Source of the DNA: Sisyra terminalis
Lineage: Eukaryota; Arthropoda; Insecta; Neuroptera; Sisyridae
NCBI GenBank assembly: GCA_958496175.1
Contig: OY292280.1
Location: 744,001 to 808,000 of the forward strand
Direction of reading: 5' to 3'
DNA length: 64,000 nucleotides
A model generated the notes under the pieces. It was not told the DNA's origin, searched no databases, and worked only from the letters and a program-made list of their open reading frames with translations. Shown here piece after piece: positions 14,701-26,700 of the stretch. Both the position numbers and the translations under genes were made by a program. Position 1 is the stretch's first letter. The number at the start of each line of letters is the position of its first letter.

Positions 14701-17700
14701 TCTGGTCTAAAAGATTTTGGAAATGCACGTATAACATTCTCACGTGTTCAACTCAAAATTTTAATACCATTGAAAAAATAACCAAAGAAAACCTCGTATT
14801 TTTCATGGGAACATTGTTTTTTCATGTGTTTTTCGATATAAAAGTATAATTGGATTGGTGAAATTTATTGAAGACTTCAGGGGTGGCATTTTCACATAGT
14901 AAAACTATGGCAAAATTAAGATTTAATAGTTTGGTAAGCTTAGGTTACCAACAAAAAGCTTTCCTCCATTGGCGAAGGAAAGAATAAATTTTATGGAAAT
15001 ATTAGCTTGGAACAAAACAAAATGGATGCGCTGGTTTAAAATGGCCTGATTTGCATTTGTTTTACAATAGCAACTGTCCAATAATTCCCTTTAAAGTTTT
15101 TAAAGAAAATTTCTCATTTTCATTTGTTTTCAAATGTTTATGTTTTGTTTTAATTTATCCCGTAATTATTTGTATAGATTCAATTTTATATTGCCAGGAA
15201 AAACTATATAATATAAAATTGAGTAGGTAATAGTATCCAGTGGAAAAATAATCGTTTACCTAAGTGACATTTTGACGAAGAAAATTTTTGCTGTGGGAAA
15301 ATCCGAGATGAAACTGAAACGATTAACGCACAAACTGCAACGTTTCACTGATTTTTGGACAACACTCCAGTGTTTGGGCCACTAAAACACCAAATGAAAC
15401 TGTACACTTTTCCAGGGACGAACTCAGCACGGGATTTGAGCGATTGGAACGGTTTTTCACAGAACTTTTTCGAATAAATCCACGATGTCTTCGATAATCT
15501 TAACATGGAGGAACTGATTTTGGTATGCTGAAGCCGAGTCGAAGACAAACCGTTGATGATAGCTCGGAGTGCGGGGTTTGTCGAGCTCAAAGAGGGGCCC
15601 GTTTGTGATGAGGGGGGGACGAGGATTAGATGGCCAGCAAGCGGAACGAGCGGAGCTTTTCCACGCTCCCGAGACACCAATCACGTTAAAAGCCCCAGAG
15701 CAAAAACAAAATGGCCGCCGCACCCGCGGTGGCCCCGCTGCACCCCCGCTGCGCCTCAATGTACCCTGCTGTGATCGTCATGGCCGACATACATTAATAC
15801 TAAATTAAACGGACCGCCACACGGACCGTGGACGCAATGGACGGACCACCCGACGCAGAGAAAGATCAAATATTCCATCATTATAATTAATACTTAGTCG
15901 TTTTATTCGATTTTATCACACAAGTCTGTCCGTCACGAGTCCGTCCATGACATGCCACACAATGCCACTACTATTCTTTCAACCATTACAAGACATTTAC
16001 AAGAAAAATTACCATGGAAAACAATCTCACGAAGCTTTTCACGAAGCTTCAATGAGTTTTCCCTTTGCATATATAGGTCGATATAGTCGATTGTCGATAT
16101 AGAAATTACTGAAAAACCATAAAAATTTACGTACAATGTCGAAAGTAACTATTAAATGATCAAATTTTCCAAAACAAAAGCACATTAAGTTCTTTTGACA
16201 TATCGCGTCCATTTTGTTTATTCCAAGTTGACACTCCAATAAAAGCTTTTTCACTTGTTTGGTCAACAAATCAATCCTGATTTTCTTTTTTTTTTTTAAA
16301 CTTACCATAAAAATTCTAGATACGATAGAAAAATGTTGCAAAAGCTCTAACTTTTCACACAAAATTAAATGTAGGCACCTAATTAAGTGTGAAGCATAAT
16401 AAGCTCAGAGGCTGCAGGATTGAGGCTTAAATAACTTTACCCTGGAAACCAACCTAATTAAGTGTGCGTTTTTTTGACTATTTTCAAATTTATTCAGTGT
16501 CATCCTTTCGATTTTTTTGCATATACCATTTAACAACTGAATAATATCCTTCTAACGTAAAAGACAATTAGAAAAAAATATTGTTTGATCAGTTTACTAG
16601 GCAATACTCGCAACTTTATTTGTCGATTGTTTTAAATTTAGTTTAAAAAATAATAGAGAAACATAAAATTCAGAAGAGTTTCCCGATGTGCTCTATGTTA
16701 AAAGAGTGCAAAATAGTTACTTATGGTTTGGAAATTGATTTAAAACTACCATTTTGTTTTTTTTAAAGAAAGGGTGAGATTACATAAAAATTTAATTGAA
16801 AGGGGCGATATTTCGTTAGAGGTTGAAAACACTGAATTAATCAAGGAAAAGTTTAAGTTTAAAAATATTTTTAGATATCTATATATGTTTTTAAGTTCTT
16901 AAGAAAATATTTTAATATGAACTTGAAATGGTTGTTTTGATTTGTTGATTAGTTGTTCAATGTTTTATTTGATTTATTTACAGTATTTTTTTTTTAATTT
17001 TCTTCAACCACTCATTCGATTTCTACTTCTCATTAAGATTGTAATTAGTGTTTCTTCAAAACGACCTACTTCCAAAATTCCATCCATCTTAAGGACCCAC
17101 AATGTAAATAAAACTCTTCGCTTAAAAAAAACCCTCTTACAACCTTTCTTAAACAAATACTTCAAAAAAAACCAACGAGTTTATTAAAAAAATCAAATTT
17201 ACAAATCAAGTAATAGATTTTTACATAAATTCCAGTTATTGAATATTTGATTCGGATTTTTGGGAATGAGTTCCACTGCACTATTTTCTAGAAGGATTAC
17301 TGCGCCATTTGATCAAATATTCAATCAAATATAGTACGAATCTTCGTATTCGAATTCGTTAGTTTTTGTTTTAAATTTACTTTTCTTAAAGTTTTATCTG
17401 AATATTTCCTTTTAACATAAAAAACGGCGGCTCAAGTGTACTTTAGCACACCCACAATTTGGCAATGTTGCATTTTCGACTTTGTTTTTAATTTAATTCG
17501 CGATTAAATCAGTCCATAATGAAAATTGAGCCACAAAAAAGAGAATTATACCATATTAGAATTATATCAGCAAAAATATCGTGAATTAAATTAAAAACAA
17601 AATCGAAAATGCAACGTTACCAGATTGTGGGTGTGCTAAAGTACACTTGAGCCAAAATGGCTATACCAATTTGAATGCAATTTGATAATGACATATTTAC

Positions 17701-20700
17701 AAATCATTGACAACTATCTACCATAGGATTTATATTATTACAAAAGAAAAATAAGGGAAAACATCCCCTGCATATAACTGAGAGCTGAAAAAAATCTAAT
17801 CTACATTATCGAATAGGTTTTCGCAGAATAGATGTTTCAAACTTACTAGATAAAGGAAATATATTGTAATTAAGGCTCAAGTGTACTTTAGCACACCCAC
17901 AATCTGGTAACGTTGCATTTTCGACTTTGTTTTTAATTTAATTCGCGATTTTTTTGCTGATTTAATTCTAATATGGTTAATTCTCTCTTTTGTGGCTAAA
18001 TTTTCATTATGGACCTAGTTAATCGCGAATCAAATTAAAAACAAAGTCGAAAATGCAACGTTGCCAGATTGTGGGTGTGCTAAAGTTCACATGAGCCGTA
18101 ATTATTAAGGATTAATAGATATTTTCACATCTGGAGAGTGGCATTTATTTTTCAGATAACATTTTGGCTCAGGTCTCTTTTACGTCGGTCAATATCTGAC
18201 AACGTTGCATTTTCAACTTGATTTTTTATTCTATTCGCGATTTTTTTGTTGATTCAGTTCTAATATGGTATGTTTTACATTTTTGTGGTTAAATTTCATT
18301 GTGAGCTGATTTATTCGCGAGTTAAATTAAAAACAAAGTCGAAAATGTAACGTTGCCAGATATTGACCGATTTAAAAGAGATATGAGCCATAACTTTTTA
18401 TCTATTAGATAGTAATCTTAAGAATAAGGTATATCTATTCATTAGTGAAAAACCGGCCTTAAATAATTCTTAATAGGAAAAATTGTAATTACTTATTTTA
18501 TATATTTGACGATAGGTGACGCACTTAACCAAAAAAATGTTGACATACTCGTATTCCATGCAAGCGAAGTCACGAGTATTTAGGGTTAGCTTTTTACCAG
18601 TTGTATTGGCAAGAAAAATTGGTTTTTGAAAACTTGTTATCAGTTGAGATTGAAATGTAGCGAAAAGAAGTGCGGCTTTGGGGGTGAAAGTGACGGGAGG
18701 TTGTCGGCCGATGAAACCCGCCGGTTAAGGGAAGGAAGCGATCGAAAATGAACAAAAACGGATGGATTGGAGACGGATGGGCGCTGGCGATGAAGAAAGA
18801 TGAAACTCTGTGACCGGTTCAACAAGCACGGACCCAGAATCAGTAATGAGAAAGAATGATTCAGCGTTTTCAACGAACCATTTCTTAATTCTTCACCGAA
18901 GAGTCGACTTTTTCACAGTATCTATCAACCGAACGCATCACCAACAGATAACATCGAACGAACACAAAGTCTGTTAGGTATTCTCGAAACTTCTATAATC
19001 CAAAAACTTTCCACAAACAAAAAATCATTATCAATGTGAGATTCTTTTAATATCAAAATGGTAATACCAATTTCTTGATGCAAAAGAATGGAAGAAAAAG
19101 TAACAAGAGAAGAGAAGTTTTGGTTACCATGTCGATTGTACAGCGACAACTAGTGGTCGGCCAGCAGAACCTCTGAGGTTACCGACATGTTAGCCTTAAC
19201 TTCGTCCACATTTTCAACACGGAATTGGACTTCTATATAAGTTTCTTTTCTCTACTCTAAGCGCTTTTGTAACAGTGTTTTCCAAAGTATGGTACTCAGG
19301 TACGAATACGAAGAATTCAGAAAGAATACACACCACATCACATTTGACAAAGGGTAGATACTCAATTTGTTGGACATTATGTAAGAGAAACAAAGATGAT
19401 CAAAGTTTCGTAAGCACTGTCTTTAAAATATTTCATCGCGTTGTTGTAGTAGGGAAACAGGAAAAACTCAAGAAAAAAATAGCACTTAGTGTACTATGCA
19501 CATTGGCACAGTAGTGTGACTAAGTGGGAAATACTGGAATCTCTATTACAGCCTGTCCTCACTGCGAGAGTTTGAATCTAGGGTTTAAAGTTTCACATTA
19601 TAATTGGAGTAAGAATGGACACTAGGTACTTTTTTTTACTTTAAAAAAACCTAACTAAGAGAACGGGGGTGGGAGTATAAGTTCAATACTTTACGAAAAG
19701 TAAGGATGACAGTATAGAAGTCATATAAATCAAAGTACTCTTTGATTATTCATAAACTATGTGCAACACTAAGAGGAGTCACAAATAAAATGGCAAAATT
19801 TATATTAAATAATTTAAGAATGACCCCTAAAAGTTAAAGAGAAAAGCATTGAAAGAATTTTATGTTTACTAATAAGGATAAGGGGATAGAAGGTATCTAA
19901 ATTAGTTGGAAAAAATTGAAAATCCTATTAACTGAAGACTTAAGAGAATTTAAGATCAGATCTAGTAAATTGGAAAATAAGATTTAAGTCATAGATATGG
20001 AACTAAATAGGTTGTGCTTCTAATATTGATCGATTTTTCTTTCTCTGCATAATTTTTTCTTTTAAATTTAAATTACTTTCTACTATTAATTTCCTATGAG
20101 ATAATTAATCAAAATGTTTTCAAATTAAAAATTCGATTAGTATTGAAAACGAGGAAGTGAGTTGGACTTATCCACAACCTCAACAAACCTCACTAGCTCC
20201 ATCCTCGTTTTTTCCACTTTTCAACAACAGCATTTCTACGTAAATGAAACCTTATTATATTGATCTCAGTGTGATAAAGACACAGACAGTCGGTATTTTA
20301 TTAAATAAACAGGGACACCCAATAATATCCTTGTTTCACGATTTGAAAAATTAGCAGAATATTCATTTCAATAACTATATTAATTGAATGGAAGAGCAAA
20401 AAAAATTGAAGGAATTACTAATATTAAGAATTTGTAGTCACTATTCCATTTATCCCTTTAAGAGTGGTAGATAACAGTTGAGAATTTTCCAAGAACCTTT
20501 GCTTTTTCTCTAACTGCCAGAATTGGCTCAACACAACTTGCCACACCTGTATCTCCTCATCATTTGATTTAATTCTGCTATTTCTTCCTGATACCCTCCA
20601 CTAGTAAGGTAGAAAAGTATTATTGTCAAGTTTCAGATCCTCGATGATGATAAATTGGTAAAAATAATCAGAGGACTAGGATCAAATAATAATCAGTAAT

Positions 20701-23700
20701 AAATAGTTTTGACTGATTATTATTTGATCCTAGTCTTCTGAATATTTTTACCAGTAGAAAAGTATATTTATAATCTGTAGGTGCAATAGTATCTAAAGAT
20801 AATTCTCATGTTTATCTAAGTCCTGTGTTACTCCACTTGGCATATGAAACAATATCGTACGAAACTAAATCAACTCTTTTTGCGGTTCAATTTAATTTTT
20901 AAAAATGAATTGCGGTTATTGAAAACGCCCAACAAAATAATAACAATGGCAATTGTTAATAAAAACTATTTTTGTTTGCAATTTATATCCTTTCAAAAAA
21001 AAAAAACCATAGAATAATAAGGATAGTTGACCATACATACATGAATGCAAAATACAAACGAAAAATGTAAATCGAAATTTTCTTGAATTGGATAAAAACT
21101 TCTAATAATCGTGTATCCTTAGATAATATTAACTATGGTAACATTAAGTGGTTGATAATCTCGACTTTTTGAAATACATTTTATCAAGGATTGTAAGGAC
21201 TAAAATTTAAATTAAATAAATGGCTCTCTAACAAGGATTCTTATAAAACATGTTTATAAAAACAGTTGAATAAATAATTTGCTTCAATCAATGAAAAGAT
21301 GTATGAAAAAGACCATGATTGTTCATAATAATATTCAAATAGTGGATAATGACATTATTTGCTTTAAATTTAGCGAAGTTACAAACCTTTAGTGGTAGTT
21401 TGAATGAATAAAATTGACCCTTTAAAATTAAAAGTATATTTTTTTTCTGTTGATTTTCTTGATTTCTGTTGATTTTTCTGTTGATTTCTATGTTCACGCA
21501 AGTTGGAGAAATGGTTTTAAGTGTTTTAGATTTTCGTATTGTTTATGGAAATGAGTTTAGGGATGTGGGGTGGTAATGGTGGTGTTTCGTTGCCGGGTTT
21601 CCTGTTCTTGATATTTTTTTTATACATATTTCTTATTTTCCCAATATTAATTTAGTAGAAGCAATTGAAACCACACCCCGAGTGGAAAACAATGGCCAAT
21701 GAGAATTGAGTGAGTTGGTTGCGTTGAAAATAAATATGGTATGGCTTGTGCCCTTCTGGCCTCGGCTGCCCCCCATGGGGGACAACAGCGGAGGCCCCCA
21801 TTGTCAGATCTGAACTCACTCTAGCGTAGAGCCGTTGATCGAAAATTGTTACAACGATTACTCACTATACAGTCTGGCTCATAAAAAATCGCATCCGACT
21901 AAAGAATTTTATTCGAACGCCCCTTTATTCACAGTCAATTATATCGAGCGTTTCTTTATAATCTTGAAAACGTCACTCGTCTCACACAAATCTCAATTCA
22001 AATCTAATTATCCTAATTTGTCTAATTAAATTAATCAATTTCCAGCAAAAAATGCGATAATAATACATCTAATCATTGTCAGTTCCAGGGAAAAAAAAAA
22101 ACAAAACCAATCTGTAGGAGGAATAGGTACAACTTCAAACTTAAGCAAAACAATTTTACCCTATTTTGGCAAATGAAATTCGCTAAATTTTATTATAGGG
22201 AAAGAGGAACGATACATAAACGGTTCATAATCGGTTCCAAATTGAAAGTATTATTATTACAGTTTGTGGCTGTCAGTGAACCGCTAGTGCAAATAAAATT
22301 GATGTTTTCAGGAATTTATGTGGCCGAGTGGTCTAGGTGGCCACTCTAAAACTGGTAAATGTTGGGTTCGATCTTCGTATCGAGCAAATTTTTGATATTT
22401 CTCGATTTCGGAATTTTAATAACCCTAGAGTCATTAAAAACCTTTGTAGTTATAAAGCGACGGTAAACAACTAAAAATAAATAATAATTTCGGAATTTTA
22501 ACCAAATAAATTTTGTTGAAAAAACCCTCTTCACTAGTTTTGCTTTTTACCGCAAAAACAATGTTTCTTTTTCCGTCGATCAATATTATTTATAAATAGA
22601 ATATTATTCTTCAATACACCCGGGAAACAAAACTGGTGATCCAGTTATTACTAATATTAGAGGAGTAAAATATACATGTGAAAGTGATATTTACTACAAT
22701 TTAACAAACTATTTTTTTCAGATAAATGGATTTCACTACCTCTAAGAAGAAATAAATTCAAATTAAGTTTGACTTTTCAACAAATACCTGAACTCTATTG
22801 CACTGGACTTAAAATAAAGAAACATTACCTTATACCACCGAATAGCCAACAAAATTTCTATTGCCAATCAATGGAAAATCGTTCGTAGAGATTTGTTAAA
22901 GAATCCGTTTCGTTTGTAGCAAAATACATAGTTTGTTGGTAATTAATTAATTATTTGGTCATTGATATAGTAATATGTTAATTAATTAAGGTTTTAAGCG
23001 ATATATACAGATAAAAACAGAACTTCCCTATCCCAACGAAAAATTCGAAAAAAAAAGGACACTTATGAAATAATTTTTTTCCTCAATTTGTATTCTTGTA
23101 AAATTTTCCAAATTAACAAAAATTGTATTGCCAAATACCGAAGGTTTATAATATAATTTAGACTCTATGTCGTTGAGTATTAAAGAATAATTAGTATAGT
23201 AGAATAATAATTAATGTTACCGATATTTATAAAACTAATTATTCATAAATAGGTTTAACCTGTTAAAAAATACAAAATATTCCAATGGGATTAATTGATG
23301 TCTTAAAATCCTATATACTTTAAAATTTCAGAACGAAAATTGTTTAACTTTAAAAAAGTTTCTTATGTAAAACAATTTTTATTATTATGTACTCAACATT
23401 CATCACATTTCAATAATACTCATTTTTATTATCTATTTTATAACTTTCTTTTTAATACTGAAATGTTTTTAGGCTCTCCTGAAAAATTTACGAAAATGGA
23501 AATAGTCTATTTGCTAATTAGAGTGTCGATATTTGTCACCTACTAGTTACGCATGTGTGCTGAAATAAAAGCCTATACATATAAAATTGAATGTAAAAAT
23601 GTTTTTCCAATAAGTGAAACGCATGCGCGTTGGGCGTGACTTATTATATAGGCACTTGTCATTCAATTATTTAAAATATGAGTGGAAATTTTTCATTTAT

Positions 23701-26700
23701 CAAAAAAAATTGTTTTCCGACCTGTTTCGGTGTCGATGGTGTACTGAAGTCCTGCCCAGGGATCGTCCAGTTCGCTTTGATTGTCTTCATCGTCTTGCAA
23801 TTTTTCAGTCTAAAAACAAAAAAAAAATACGCCATGTAAATTTTTGCAACGGTACCTACATTATATTTCTTTGGATTCACAAATTGGCTTACCTTTAAGC
23901 ACTCAGTGTTGAAATTGTTTACCTTGTCTTCATACTCGGAATTTTCTCCCAAACTCATCGAACTGACTTCATGTTTCGTCAAATCACCTTCTTTTGTTTG
24001 ATTCTTGATACTATCTTGAAATTCGCTAGGATCGAGTTTGATGTCTTCGGTGTCCAGCGAAAACCCGAGATCCACATCCTGCTTCCAAAGTACTTCAATC
24101 AAATCCATGTCCTACGAGAAAAAAGACGAATAAGAAATATAGAAATTATGCAAGAATATAAATTCTTTTATAATTTTTTTTTTGCTATGAGGTTATTCAC
24201 CAATAATTGGAAAATAGACGGTGGGTTATTAAATTAACTACCACAAAGTCAACTGTAGGAACTATGCTGATAAATGGTTAAAATCGGATTAATTTTTCGG
24301 GATACCTAAGACCCACTAATGTTTGATTAAAAAATTCTTTAAATAATATCTATGAAGAAAACAAGCTAACTATGTTCAACAAAAATCAGGTGACAAATTT
24401 TCTCGATTACTTTTTATAACTGTTAAATATTAACATTGTTATCAGAATACCATCGATACTCCTGTAATATCTATAACAATTCCAGAACGTATACATTCTA
24501 ATTATTGATAAATTTCCAAAATAATTGCAATCATTACAAATTCACTATGTTATTTTATCGTTTGCCTTCTTTTAAATTAGAAACAATCGGTTTTGATGAA
24601 ATTTGGTATTGGTGATATGATGACATTTATATGCAACCCATTATTCTACGCAATATAGAGTATATATAATAAGGGGGAAAACCATTTTTTACTAAACCAC
24701 CTATTAAACATAACAAGTAACTTTTAGCAGGAAAATGGACTTAAAGGATGTAAATCCATATACTAATAATTAATTCAGCGACGTTTCGGCCCTTTATTTG
24801 ACCTTCATCAGGCTTCTAAAAAGTCATATTAATACAAACACATGTTTACAGAAGCCTGATGAAGGTCAAATAAAGGGCCGAAACGTCGCTGAATTAATTA
24901 TTAGTATATGGATTTACATCCTTTCATATCCACTTTCCTGCTAAAAATTAAATAATATTATGCAAAGTATGGACACAACAAATTTGTCGATTACAAGTAC
25001 CATCTATCAATACCTAAATATTAGAGTTAAGACCATTAAAAAACAGATTGATTATAACTAAATCATTTTTGTCATATGCAAATATCTCAATTCCTAATTT
25101 TGAAATGAATTTTATACAAAGATTTCAATCCTTTGCTTAAGTGGATTTTTTTTTTTTTTTTTGAGACGATTTGTTCAGGTAATTGGAGGTATCCAAACAA
25201 TGCATCTCAGCTGTCACTTTCATCGATAACAAATTGTTATTAACCACAAAAAGGATTTCTTTGAGCTTTAGGACTTAGACCGCTTGCGGCTTCCACTGCA
25301 AACACACCCTTTTCGACATTCCCTTAAATTTATTCCAAAAACGAAAACTCTTTTCCTCAATTCAAATATTATTATTCATGGTTTTAAGTTCATTGGAGAA
25401 ATCCAAATAGGGGAAATTGGTCATTTTTGGATAAAATGAAAGTATGGAAATTGATTGGGAGACGAAGGCAATGTTTCTGAGTCAATTTCAATAATTTATT
25501 GTTATTGTGATCGATCTGGGGCAACATGGCGTATATTTTGTACGGCCTGAAGACAATGCCGACATGTGTTTATTAATGAATTCGGCCCACCGGGGCAAAA
25601 CGGGCCCAGCAAACCAGTGACGCAACGGGGGGCCCGAGATGTTTAGAATGCCCAGAGGGCTCTCTTCGACTCCAACAATTTTTATCCAACCAAATCATTT
25701 CTTTGTGTCTACACCCAGTAATTAATCAAAAAAAAAAAACAGAAAAAAAATCACCCAACACAATGGAACACCATTTTTGGATTTCTTGTTCTTGTTTCTT
25801 CTTTCCATTTTTTCCCTCGATCCAACATAATTAATCATTTTAATTAGACACAAATCAATGTTCAAAATCAATATTTTTGAAAATTATCAATACCTCGTGC
25901 CAATCATTATGGGACCATATCTGTGACTTAGTCTTCATTTGTTAAACACGACATTTTCAGAATTCTTACAACAAAATTTTTGTCTACAACAAATATTATT
26001 TACATAAAGAATTTATTAATACTAAATGAATGTTTCATTTAGATGAGATTATTTTGATTAATTGACATTTTAAGCAATGAAGTCTATAGCGGCACATACA
26101 TTAGTTACACCCACTGAATGCTTTTTTGAACCACTTTAGTAGCGGGCCATATATATAAAACGATATTCGAAATTTAACCTGGATCTTATTAATATTAACC
26201 ATTCCCTCGTTAGAGTTTAACCTTTCAGCATTTATATCCTTTTCCCTATGCATTTAAACAAATAAGCCTGGCTTTTTAGCGGAAAATAGAACTCGAACTT
26301 TGAAAAAATATATAATAAGTAAACGTATGTGTTGTGGCAAAGACAAGAACAAAGAATATAAAGTTGTAAACACATTCATGTGAATGGAACACCAATATAA
26401 TTGTCTCATGTCATTAGTTTCAACTGTCATTTCGGTTTCTTTCAATTGCTTATTTGAAACCATTTGTCAGTTGTGATAGTGTTGGACTGGAAATATTGCA
26501 TGAAAAATTACTGGTTTTCAAATAAAAGATAAAATTGGCTATTTATACATAGATACTGTTTGTACATTCAGTATAATATGTATACACACTTGGCTACTTA
26601 TTTTGATAGCGCGGTTAAAGAAGTATAACTTAAAAAAAAATGAACATCAAGTGGTAAGTGTACTGACGACTGTAACGCTTATGTATACTTTAACTACTTT

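Larger units (their letters stand above)
5972..23721 (-). other. cnc intron 3 (17.7 kb)
   Basis: One intron from the donor after exon 3 to the acceptor of exon 4. It holds a Tc1/mariner-like MITE (8119-8354), SINE remnants near 9745-9980, four palindromic MITEs (13079-13304, 17429-17653, 17874-18097, 18166-18389), a hAT-like MITE (about 14277-14475), a perfect hairpin (20655-20754), a SINE (22316-22490) and several GC-rich islands. Small open frames inside are not gene-like. Internal promoters for shorter cnc isoforms may lie here, but no first exon can be assigned. Confidence 0.8.
24723..24946. mobile_element. fold-back element carrying two head-to-head hammerhead motifs
   Basis: Arms of about 95 bp (24723-24817 and 24850-24946) are near-perfect reverse complements around a loop of about 32 bp. 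Each arm carries TTAGCAGGAAA at its outer end, a TTTACATCC/GGATGTAAA block, AATTAATTATTAGT and a hammerhead-like core at its inner end. It resembles two copies of a Penelope-like or retrozyme-type repeat joined head-to-head. Confidence 0.75.

Noticed and set aside
15345..15808. Overlapping open frames of 73-111 codons on both strands
   Set aside because: They coincide with a GC-rich island where stops are rare. No domain, no consistent splice phase with cnc and low-complexity translations.
16378..16466. Direct repeat CCTAATTAAGTGTG about 75 bp apart
   Set aside because: Could be a target duplication, but the enclosed DNA has no inverted ends or family relatives in the window.
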